From assembly GCF_000715075.1 (NCBI RefSeq), contig NC_134081.1, positions 63,305,653 to 63,369,652 on the forward strand: a stretch of DNA of 64,000 nucleotides, given 5' to 3'. The DNA comes from Nicotiana tabacum (taxonomy: Eukaryota > Streptophyta > Magnoliopsida > Solanales > Solanaceae). This document shows, one piece after another, positions 35,502 to 45,072 of the stretch. The notes below the pieces were generated by a model that had not been told where the DNA came from, did no database searches, and saw only the letters and a list, made by a program, of their open reading frames with translations. The translations under genes and the position numbers were made by a program. Numbering within the stretch: the first letter of the stretch is position 1; each line of letters begins with the position of its first letter.

Positions 35502-36110
35502 CCCCGATTTTATGCTTTTCTAGCTAGGCCTGAGGCCGAGTCATCTGATGCTGTCATCACAGGTATTATTCAAGTTTTCCATAAAGATGCTTTAGTTCTA
35601 TTTGATCCAAGATCTACTTATTCCTATGTGTCCTCTTATTTTGCTTCATATTTGGTTGTGCCTTGTGATTCTCTGAGTGCTTCTATGTGTGTATCTACAC
35701 CGGTGGGAGACTCTATTGAAGTAGATCATGTCTATTGTTCATGTGTGGTTACTATTTATAATCTTGAGACTAGTGTGGATCTTCTACATCTTGATATGGT
35801 AGATTTTGATGTCATCTTGGGTATGGATTGGTTGTCCCCTTATCATGCTATATTGGATTGCCATACCAAGACAGTGACCCTATCCATGCCGGAGTTACCT
35901 CGGTTAGAGTGGAAAGGAACTCCTGGTCATTCTGTCAGCAGGGTTATTTCTCATATGAAAGCTCGGCGTATGGTAGAAAAAATGTGTCTAGCCTATTTGG
36001 CTTATATTCACGATCCCAGGGCGGATGTTCCTTTTATGGACTCAGTACCAGTTGTTCGTGAATTTCCAGAAGTATTTCCTGCAGATCTGCCGGGGATGCC
36101 ACCTGATAGA
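35502..36110 (+). pseudogene. Tk6 aspartic protease
   Basis: In the same frame as the gag tail. The active-site segment [13 protein letters not shown] has Arg where relatives have the conserved Gly (DPG), a single G-to-A change that should kill activity. [20 protein letters not shown] is intact. The stretch 35628-36389 is open and runs into RT without a break, so protease and RT were made as one Pol polyprotein. The [20 protein letters not shown] segment marks the passage to RT. Confidence 0.85.
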
Positions 36111-36960
36111 GATATTGATTTCTATTTTGATTTGGCTCCGGGCACTCAGCCCATTTCTATTCCACCATACCGTATGACCCCGTCGGAGTTGAAAGAATTG
36201 AAAGAGCAGTTACAAGACTTGCTTGATCGGGGATTCATTAGACATAATATCTCGCCCAGGGGTTTACCAGTACTATTTGTAAAGAAGAAAGATGGCTCTA
36301 TGTGGATGTGTATAGATTATCGGCAGTTGAACAAGGCCACTATCAAAAACAAATATCCGCTGCCAAGAATTGATGACGTATTTGATTAGCTTCAGGGTGC
36401 CAAGGTAATTTCGAAGATCGATTTGAGGTATGGTTACCATCAATTGAAGATTAGGACATCTGATGTCCCTAAAATAACTTTTCGGACTCGGTATAAGGAT
36501 TATGAATTCCTAGTGATGTCATTTGGGTTGACAAATGCCCCAGCAATATTTATGGATTTGATGAATCGGGTGTTCAAGCCCTATTTGGATTCTTTTGTGG
36601 TTGTATTCATTGATGATATATTGATTTACTCCAGTAGTCGAGAGGAGCATGAGCAGCATCTTCGGAGTGTGCTTCATACTTTGAAGAATAATCAGTTATA
36701 TGCCAAAATTTCAAAATATGAGTTTTGGCTTGACTCAGTTTCCTTTTTAGGGCATGTTGTATCGGCAGAAGGCATAAAGGTGGATCCTAAACAGATTGAG
36801 GCTGTTTAGAATTGGCCTAGACCTACTTTAGTTACAGAGATCCGGAGTTTCCTGGGTTTGGTAGGTTATTATCGTCGGTTCATGGAAGGGTTTTCATCTA
36901 TAGCAAGCCCATTGACCAGACTGACCCAGAAAGGTGTCCCATTCAGATGGTCAAACGAAT
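36111..36960 (+). pseudogene. Tk6 reverse transcriptase
   Basis: Copies the element RNA into DNA. Fingers [20 protein letters not shown] and [20 protein letters not shown], palm [17 protein letters not shown], and the catalytic box [13 protein letters not shown] with both aspartates. The thumb and connection ([14 protein letters not shown]) follow. Stops at 36387 (Gln in the FDQLQG of relatives) and 36807 (Gln in EAVQNW). Apart from these two codons the domain is continuous in one frame. Confidence 0.9.
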
Positions 36961-37420
36961 GTGAGTTGAGCTTTCAGAATCTCAAGACTACTTTGACTAC
37001 GATGCCAATTTTAGTATTACCCATAGGTTCAGGATCGTATACGGTATATTGTGACGCATCTCACATTGGGCTTGGTGCAATATTAATGCAAGATGGCAGG
37101 GTGATTGCATATGCATCGCGGCATTTAAAAGTTCATGAGAAGAATTATCCTGTTCATGACTTAGAACTGGCAGCCATTGTTCATGCACTGAAGATTTGGA
37201 GGTATTACCTCTACGGTGTCTCGTGTGAGGTATTTACTGATCATTGTAGCCTTCAGTATCTGTTCAAACAAAAAGATCTTAATTTGAGGCAGAGAATATG
37301 GTTGGAGTTGTTGAAAGACTATGATATCACCATTTTGTATCACCCCAGAAAGGCCAATGTGGTGGCCGATGCTTTGAGTACAAAGGCTGTGAGTATGGGC
37401 AGTCTTGCATATATTCCAGT
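36961..37420 (+). pseudogene. Tk6 RNase H
   Basis: All four catalytic acids are present: [39 protein letters not shown] and [12 protein letters not shown]. The segment lies in the 348-residue open stretch 36858-37904 with no stop. It is the only RNase H in the window with the complete set in one frame. Confidence 0.9.
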
Positions 37421-38590
37421 TGGTGAGAGGCCATTAGCTGCAGATGTTCAGACTTTGGCTAATCAGTTCGTGAGGTTATATGTTTCAGAAACAAGTCGGG
37501 TTCTAGCTTACACAATCGCTCGGTTTTCTTTATATGAACACATCAGAGAGAGGCAGTACGATGATCCTCGTTTACTTGTCCTTAAGGACAGGGTGTGGCA
37601 CAGTGATGCCAAACATGTTGCTGTGGGGGAAGATAGAGTTTTGCGAATGCATGGTCGTATTTGTGTGCCTAATTTGGATGTGCTTCGTGAATTAATTCTT
37701 GAAGAGACACATAGTTCCAGGTATTCTATTCATCCAGGTACCACCAAAATGTATCAAGATTTGCGGCAAAATTATTGGTGGAGGAGAATGAAAAAGGATA
37801 TAGTTGCATATGTAGCTCGGTCTTTGAATTGTCAGCAAGTTAAGTACGAGCATCAAAGACCTGGTGGTTTGCTTCAGAAGTTAGAAATTTTTGAGTGGAA
37901 ATGAGAGTGTATCACTATGGATTTTGTTGTTGTACTCCCACGGACTCAGAGAAAATTCGATGCAGTTTGGGTCATTATGGACAGGTTGACCAAGTCAGTA
38001 AATTTCATTCCAGTGGAAGTTACCTATTCTTCAGAGAGGTTAGCTGAGATTTACATTCGTGAGATTGCCCGCCTACACAGTGTGCTCGTGTCTATTATTT
38101 CAGATCGAGGTACACAATTTACCTCACACTTCTGGAGGGTTGTACAATGTGAATTAGGCACGCGGGTTGAGTTGAGTATAGCATTTTATCCACAGACAGA
38201 GCACACCATTCAAATATTCGAAGATATGCTTCGCGCTTGTGTTATAGACTTTAGAGTTTCTTGGGATCAATTCTTGCAAATTGTTGCATTTGCTTATAAT
38301 AATAGCTACCAGTCGAGCATTCAGATGGATCCATATGAGGCATTATACGGAAAGCGATGCCGATCGCCGGTTGGTTGTTTTGAACTGGGAGAGGCTCGGT
38401 TGTTGGGTACCGATTTGTTACAGGATGCTTTTGATAAGGTCAAAGTTATTCAGGATTGACTTCGTGTAGCTCAGTCTAGGCAAAAGAGTTATGCCAACCG
38501 TAAGGTTCGTGATATTACATTCATGGTTGGAGAAAGAATATTTCTTCGGGTTTCACCTATGAAAGGTGTAATGAGGTTCGGAAAGAAGGG
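37421..38590 (+). pseudogene. Tk6 integrase, zinc and core domains
   Basis: The zinc domain has both histidines ([10 protein letters not shown]), but the first Cys of CLNC is Ser (RSLNC). After a TGA at 37902, where relatives have Trp (EWKWE), the core starts with MDFVVVLP (first Asp) and continues through VIMDRLTKSVNFIP to SDRGTQFTSHFW (second Asp). Near 38198 twelve bases are missing in frame just before the catalytic Glu (PQTEHTIQIFE, against PQTDGQ plus SERTIQ-like in relatives). The core ends with ALYGKRCRSPVGCFE. TGA at 38457 replaces an Arg codon by inference. Confidence 0.85.
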
Positions 38591-38899
38591 AAAGTTTTGA
38601 GCCCTAGGTATATTGGACCCTTTGAAATTCTTGAAAGGGTGGGTGAAGTAGCCTACATGCTTGTATTACCACCTATTTTATCAATGGTTAATTCGGTGTT
38701 CCATGTGTCTATGCTCCGAAAATATCATGGTGATCCGTCCCATGTGTTAGATTTCAGCTCAATCCAATTGGACAAAGATTTTACTTATGAGGAGGAGCCA
38801 GTGGCTATTCTAGCCCGGCAGGTCCGGCAGTTGAGGTCTAAGAGTTATTCTTCAGTTCGGGTACAATGGAGAGGTCAATCAATTGAGATAGCTACTTAG
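38591..38899 (+). pseudogene. Tk6 integrase C-terminus with chromodomain
   Basis: Two extra T bases in the run at 38595-38598 shift the frame. The 100 residues from 38597 then read SPRYIGPFEILERVGEVAYML (GPY/F), VFHVSMLRKYHGDPSHVLDF, and a chromodomain with FTYEEEPVAILARQV, VRVQWRG and a final EIAT. The stop follows at 38897, before the Trp-Glu usually found at the end. Confidence 0.85.
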
Positions 38900-38984
38900 G
38901 AGTCTGAGTCGGACAAGCGGAGTAAATATCCACACTTTTTCACCAGCTCAGGTACTTTTTCTAACTCCGTTCGAGGACGAACGT

Positions 38985-39003
38985 TTGTTTTAGAGGTTGA
39001 GAA
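38985..39003 (+). other. Tk6 polypurine region
   Basis: TTGTTTTAGAGGTTGAGAA directly before the 3' LTR. The purine run is interrupted by TT, compared with AGAGGTGGAGAA in Tk1. Confidence 0.6.
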
Positions 39004-40961
39004 TGTGATGACCCAAAATGTCATCTTTAAATTTAATAATTAATTTTGTGCTCTAAGACCTCAAAAAGCACTATTTATCATTCCTAGACTTGCGTGCGCA
39101 GTACGTATAATTTTTCAGAAAGTTTTTATATGAAAATTAGATTAAAATGTGAATAGAGCATTAAAACTAAACTCAGTTGACTTTGGTCAATAGTTTAAGC
39201 AAACGGACCCGAATTAGTGTTTTTTCAGTTCCTGTAGGTCTGTATCGTGATTTGGTACTTGGGCGTATGCCCAGAATTCAATTTGGAGGTCCCTAGCTCA
39301 AGTTATGACCATTTAAAGGAAACTAGTAATTTAAAGGCTAAAGATTTCCAAGTTTGACCACGAGGTTGACTTTTTGATATCGGAGCCGGAATCCGATTCT
39401 GGATATTTGAATAGCTCTGTTATGTCAATTAGGACTTGTGTGCCAAATTTGAAATCATTCCAGATTCATTTAATATGTTTTGGCACGAGATTTGCAAATT
39501 GAAAAGTTTAAAACACTTAAGTCCGAATCGAGGTGTGAATTGCAATTTTGATGTTATTTGATGTGATTTGAGACCCCGAGTAAGTCTGTATTATGTTAGG
39601 GGACTTGTTGGGATATTTGGATAAGGTCCTGAGGGTCTCGGGTGAGTTTTAGATGAAATTCAGATTGTCTAGAGCATGTTGAAAGCAGTAGGTTCTTGGC
39701 AGAACCTGGTGTAATTGCACCTGCGAAATGGTGATCGCAGGTGCACAGTCGCTCCTGCGGAAAGCTGGTCGCTTCTGGGACTTTGGCTTTGGGTTGTGAC
39801 TTTGCTTTTGCGGAGACGAATTGCGCAGGTGCGCGACTGCTTCTGCGACAGAAAGGTCCGCAGATGCGGAACCTCGCCTGGGAGCCCACTTCGCAAATGC
39901 GAGATTGTTCTCGCAAATGCATGGCCGCAGGTGCGAATATATAGCCCGCAGATGCGTAAATGCTAGGCAGAATACATAAAATCGGGTCTTAGCCATTTTT
40001 ACTCATATTTGAGTTTTAAGTCTCGTATTTGGGCGATTTCAAAGGGGATTTTCATGACTTTGAATTGGGTAAGTGTTCTATAACCAAAAGTGATTATATT
40101 TCATAAATCCATGTCTATAATCATCCTTTATTTCAGATTTAGATGCAAGAAATTGGAATTTTTATAAATCTTACAAAAATGAAAATTTAAGATTTGAAGG
40201 TCCATTTGACATCGGAATTGGATAAATTTTGTATGGTTGAACTCCTATCGGAACGCATGTTCGGATTTCGTAAGTTTTCTGAGATTTGAGACATGGGTCC
40301 CCTTGTCGAATATTTAAATGAATTAAAGATTTTATTCGGAAAATTAGTAAATTCATATGGAATTAATTCCTATGATCCGTATTGAGTAAATCGAATTGTT
40401 TGTGAATAGATTTGACACTTTTGGAGACAAATTCAAAAGGAAAATTTATGGTCGAATAATTTATTGGAATTTGCAAAGCGAGGCAAGTGTCGTGGTTAAC
40501 CTTGACTTGAGGGAATAGAACTCTTAAATTAATTGTTATGTGAAATGCATGTGAACGACATATAGGCGAGGTGACGAGTGTCTATACGTCGTCAAATTAA
40601 TTGTTTTGCATAATTATTTGAAAATCATAAATCATTTTAAATCATGAATGAATTATTATATTCATTGTTTCACTCATATTCTTTGCCCAATATTAATTCT
40701 TAAATTCCTGTAATAATTTCTACACGCTTATTTGAATTATGTGCACTAGCTGTTACTTGACATTTAGCATATTAAATATTAAACTGTCTATTTTCTCCCT
40801 GATTTCCAAAATAAATTAATATTGTCATTGTTTGTTTATAAATAAATTATAATTATTGTGTGCCTTGATGCTTAGTAGTTTTTCATTGGACGTGGTATTT
40901 ATTGGAGTAATATTTATTTACATTATGAGCTGTTTAAAGTTATATATATTGGGGGAACGGG

Positions 40962-41201
40962 TTGCACGCCGCAACGGAAATGAAAGTAAATATATCAATA
41001 TTGCAACGAAAATAAAAGTGTATATATATATATATTGGGGGATCAGATTGCACGCCGCAATAGACTTATTTAAAAGTCAATATTGGGGGATCGGATTGCA
41101 CGCCGCAACAGACTTATTTAAAAGTCTATATATACTTGATTAAAATAAATATATGAGAGGATTGAAAACAATATATTGTGGGAGCGGTTTGCACGCTGCA
41201 A
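40962..41201 (+). repeat. Dyad repeat tract in Tk6 3' LTR
   Basis: TTGCACGCCGCAA occurs at 40962, 41048 and 41096, with a one-change copy at 41189. The AGACTT/AAGTCT stem is at 41110-41127. The spacing between the first two copies is longer than in the 5' LTR (86 against 47 bp). Confidence 0.85.
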
Positions 41202-41411
41202 CGAAAATTGGTTAAAATAATAATAGGTTATGACTGCTGATTTGGCTTCAGTTATTATAAATGAGTTATCTGATTTATTTCTATCATTTGTTGCTGTTAC
41301 TAATATTGCGTACATGTTAATGTAAGTGACCCGCCTTAGCCTCGTCACTACTTCGTCGAGGTTAAGCTCAGCACTTACCAGTATATGGGGTAGGTTGTAC
41401 GGATACTACAC

Positions 41412-41430
41412 TCTGCACTTCTTGTGTAGA
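41412..41430 (+). other. Conserved LTR hairpin (Tk6 3' LTR)
   Basis: TCTGCACTTCTTGTGTAGA, the counterpart of 33303-33321. One base differs and still pairs as G-T (G-U in RNA). Confidence 0.6.
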
Positions 41431-41833
41431 TTTAGGAGTTGGTCCCAGCGGCATACCATAGACTTGCTCGGATTTCAGCTGTCAGAGTAGACTTGAGGTA
41501 TAACTGCATGGCGTCCGCAGTTCTGAAGTCCCTATCTACTTTACTTTAGTTTTGTGTTTGTTTCCAGACATCTTTATTTTATTCAGACCTTTATTTGTAT
41601 TATTTTAGAAGCACGTGCACTTGTGACACCAATTCTGGGATGGTATTTAGACACCGTTATTTTTATGGATTATTCACTATATTTCAGACCTTACTGCCGT
41701 ATTTATTTCTTTGTTATTAATAAATTTTAAAAATTGTTTAAAAATGGCTAATATTATTCTAACGTTGGCTTGCCTAGCTAGTGAAATGTTAGGCGCCATC
41801 ACGGTCCGAAGGTGGGAATTTCGGGTCGTGACA

Positions 41834-41914
41834 ACCTCAGCCCCAGCCTCTCGCGGCCCTAACTAGTGGTACTGGTGCCCATCCGCCTGATCCGGCTGCA
41901 CGTGTCCTCACCAT
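41834..41914 (-). pseudogene. Tk5 gag, N-terminal codons
   Basis: An intact ATG on the minus strand at 41912-41914, followed by the VRTRAAGSGG-type N-terminus. Interrupted at 41834 by Tk6; the first five bases here (ACCTC) are the right copy of the target duplication. 41915-42099 is the leader. Confidence 0.75.
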
Positions 41915-42099
41915 CTGTGAGAGAATATATGGGTAAGGTTTCAAACATGGAATTAATAAATCCGCATAATAAGAATGCAAAAGAGTGAAGTTCTTCCAAA
42001 CAGTTCACTAACCCTTCGAAGATAAGTATAGACGGCTCCATACTGATCCGTAAGACTCTACTAAACTTGCTCATGACCCTTAAAACCTATAAACCTAGG

Positions 42100-42111
42100 G
42101 TTCTGATACCA
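42100..42111 (-). other. Tk5 primer-binding site
   Basis: GTTCTGATACCA, one change from the reverse complement of the initiator tRNA-Met site, 3 bp from the 5' LTR boundary at 42115. Confidence 0.8.
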
Positions 42112-42454
42112 ACTTGTCACGATCCAAAACCACAACTAGTCATGATGGTGCCTAACACACTTGCTAGGCAAGCCGTGCATAACAATAATGAATCATAATG
42201 ATGATAGTATTAATACAAGTCTAAAGCCTTAATATAACATAATAAATCCCCCAGAACTGGTAAATATAGAGTCATGAGCTCTAAAACGGAAAATACATGT
42301 CTGAAAGCTAAATAACAATATTGCCTGAAGTAAAGACGAGTACAATGTGGAAGGAGACGCCAAAATTGCAGTCGATAATGCATCTCTACCTCATCTCTTG
42401 GTGATCAACTCAGTTATAAGCCTCGACTAATGATGACTGGATCCGACACATAGA

Positions 42455-42474
42455 TCTACACAATTAACTGTAGA
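42455..42474 (-). other. Conserved LTR hairpin (Tk5 5' LTR)
   Basis: Arms TCTACA (42455-42460) and TGTAGA (42469-42474) form a perfect 6-bp stem with an 8-nt loop. Compared with Tk4 a G-C pair has become A-T on both arms. Confidence 0.6.
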
Positions 42475-42945
42475 GTGTAGTATGAGTAAAACTGATCCCA
42501 TACACTCACCAAGTATCATGACTAACCTCGACGAGGTAAAAGAAACAGGAATTATAAATGATACTCGTTATAACTCGTACAGTTCATAAATTAAACAAGT
42601 ACATAACAATAACATGATCAAGTCATAAGGCATAGAAGAGCAATCCTAGTGTACACAACTTCTCAACTACTCTGTTCAGTCAAAAATCCAGCATATAAAG
42701 ATGATATGTAAGTAAAACAAGTAAATAACTAAAAAGAATTGCAAGTAAAGATTAAATTCATTAACCAAAACACACACTGGCCAACCTTTCCTCAATATAT
42801 CCATATCCGTACCAAACCACTAATCAATTTCCTCAAATCCGCGTATACACCATCAAGAAGGCACATAAGAGGGTGACCCTCGAGGGATGGATCATTATCC
42901 ACATGTTGCACAGAGTAATCACGTGCAATAATCATACTACTCCCG

Positions 42946-43200
42946 ATGTGATCACAGGCTCAATTTCATTATCTGCCCAGTGTGGTCACAGGCTCAAAAT
43001 CATGGATCTGCTCGGCATGGTCACAGGAATAATATCACAATTCGCCCGGTGTGGTCACATGCATAACAACGCAATCCGCCCAGCATGGTCACATGCATAG
43101 CCATACAATCCGCTCGGCGTGGTCACAGGCATAATATCACAATCCGCACGGCATAGTCACAGGCTTAACAGCATAATCCGCTCAGCGTGGTCACAGGATA
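42946..43200 (-). repeat. 33-bp minisatellite in Tk5 5' LTR
   Basis: Seven imperfect copies plus a partial eighth of the unit that starts TGGTCACA, homologous to 21317-21605, one unit shorter. Confidence 0.85.
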
Positions 43201-44710
43201 CAAGTCTAAATCATGTCACACAAAAATAAAATATACAAGAATACAAGTATATGATCAATGAATTTCAGATTTCATACTCCTTGACTGACATAAGTGACAC
43301 GCTGACGTGTATGCATGTGCAAAATGTGCTATCATAGGTCAAATCTTCAATTTTATCACGGAAATCGCAACTATCAAGTTCAATCAGGGGATTAGCCTCT
43401 ATTTAACCTCAAACATGGATCACAAACCTCACAACAGGATTACAAATATGAGAAACATCACATGATAAAGCTTAATAATAAATGCAAGGCATATCATAGC
43501 ATAAGCACTACCCCGAGCGTGGATAAATACATCGATGCTCGCTCATGGATTCAAACCCACACATATGCGCCACCATAGCGCATAGTTATCACAAATAACT
43601 TAGGGAACTAGTGCCTCAACCAAGTTTAGGTAAGATACTTACCTCATGTAAGTCAAATCACTCCTCTAACAAGCCTTTCCTGCGCTAACCAACCTCCGGA
43701 CGGCTCGAATGTAGCCAAAATAACATAATATATTAAATAAAAGCCATACGAACTGATTCCAATTGATAAATCTAAGATATTTAACCAAAATAAAAAAGTC
43801 AACCCTGGTCTCGCACCTCGGCACCCGACCAAACTCACAAATGTCGAACACCCATTCCAATAGGAGTCCAAATATGCGACCGCGAACCTCCGTCAGGGCC
43901 TCTACACCTACGATCTTTCCCAAATCCATCCTAGCATGCTTCTGCGACTCGTTTCCCGCACTTGCGGATATGCATCTGCGACATGTCTTCCGCAGGTGTG
44001 AGTGCACCAGATTCAGCAGCCCTTCAGCAATGCAACACAAATCTAAACAAGCTAAAACCAATCTGAAACACACCCGAGGCCCTCGTGACCCCATCCAACC
44101 ATACCAACCAATCCCAAAAATGACACAACCTATTAAAAGCCTCAAATCACACCCAACAACATCAAAATAATGAATTGCACCCCAATTTAAGCCTAAGGAA
44201 CTAATTCCAATTCCCAAATTCAAAACTTATGCCTAACAAGCCTAAACAACTTTGAATGACCTCAAATTTTGCATGCAAGTCCCAAACGACACATAGTACT
44301 GTTCCAAATCCCGGAACCAAAATCCAAACCCGATATCAATAGAGTCAACTCCCGGTCAAATATCTCAACCCTCTAAACCTTCAACTTTCCAATTTTAGCC
44401 AAAGAGCACCAAACCAACATACCGACCTCCAATTTAAAATCTAGACTTACGCCTAAGTCCAAAATCACCATATGAATCCATTGGAACCATCAAAACACCA
44501 TCTTAGGGTCGTCCATATAAAATTCAAACTTATGTCAACTCTTACAATTTAAGTTTTCAACCTTGGGACTAAGTGTCCCAGTTCACTCCAAACCTCCCCG
44601 AAACTAAGCCAACCACCCCAGTAAGTCACGAAATCTCAAATACATACAAGAAAAGCATGAAATAGGGAAATAGGGATAAGTTACTCAAAATGACCGGCTG
44701 GATCGTTACA

Positions 44711-45072
44711 ATTCTTTTTTATATGAGGTATATTACGGGTATCAATTTTGGAAATGAATTACGTGGTACATCGTGTGGTTATATATAAGAAGAATATTTA
44801 TGTCTTGGAGAATATTGTGGGGATTGATGCAGTTTATATATACAAGAATCGCATATTAGATGGAGTTTCGAAAGTTGAAAATTAGTTCTAAGGATTGTAA
44901 GTTAAGGTTGAAGGAAGAATCTTCAGTGGGAATTGTGTTAATGGCATTATACAAATTGAGGCGGCAAGATATCACCCATGGGTATGTGTATGACGAGTTA
45001 TACAGTGATTTCACAGCTTTGGAATGACTCTTGGCACATTAGAGGACCAACATATGTTTATGTGGAGGAGAA
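44711..45072 (+). other. Unrecognised stretch before Tk7 LTR
   Basis: Only the last 30 bp are legible: GAGGACCAACATATG and then GTGGAGGAGAA correspond to the GAGGACGAACGTTTG box and polypurine tract that precede other Tk LTRs. The remaining 330 bp show no protein or repeat I recognise. Confidence 0.4.

Larger units (their letters stand above)
31015..41833 (+). mobile_element. Tk6: full-length Tekay-like element nested in Tk5 gag
   Basis: 10.8 kb with two LTRs (31015-33723, 39004-41833), an intact primer site, gag-pol and a polypurine region, flanked by a perfect ACCTC duplication. From about 34670 to 38590 gag-pol is a single frame with seven stop codons. One small indel lies before this stretch and one after it. 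RT and RNase H keep their catalytic residues. The protease active site (DPR for DPG), the integrase zinc finger and the stops make it inactive as it stands. The LTRs differ at roughly one position in ten over the first 400 bp by eye. Confidence 0.9.
39004..41833 (+). repeat. Tk6 3' LTR
   Basis: TGTGATGACCC start, GGGTCGTGACA end, 2830 bp. Collinear with the 5' LTR. It keeps the 74 bp lost there, and has the CGCA/TGCG cluster (39716-39956), the dyad tract (40962-41201) and the hairpin (41412-41430, one G-T pair). Confidence 0.9.
21309..44710 (-). mobile_element. Tk5: outer Tekay-like element split by two insertions
   Basis: A minus-strand element whose parts are 5' LTR 42115-44710, primer site 42100-42111, gag start 41834-41914, rest of gag 29641-31014, protease on both sides of a solo LTR, RT-RNase H-integrase 23494-26250, polypurine tract 23483-23493 and truncated 3' LTR 21309-23482. 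The Tk6 insertion (31015-41833) and the solo LTR (26656-29377) account for its unusual length. It must be older than both. Confidence 0.85.
42115..44710 (-). repeat. Tk5 5' LTR
   Basis: TGTCACGATCC at the primer-site end and GGATCGTTACA at the outer end, 2596 bp. Contains the hairpin (42455-42474), the minisatellite (42946-43200) and a short TGCG-type cluster near 43876-44010. At about 43876 it lacks about 420 bp present in the 3' LTR. No gene is recognised. Confidence 0.85.

Noticed and set aside
42946..43200. Possible CRISPR-like array
   Set aside because: The units are contiguous with no unique spacers, lie inside a plant LTR, and have no cas genes.
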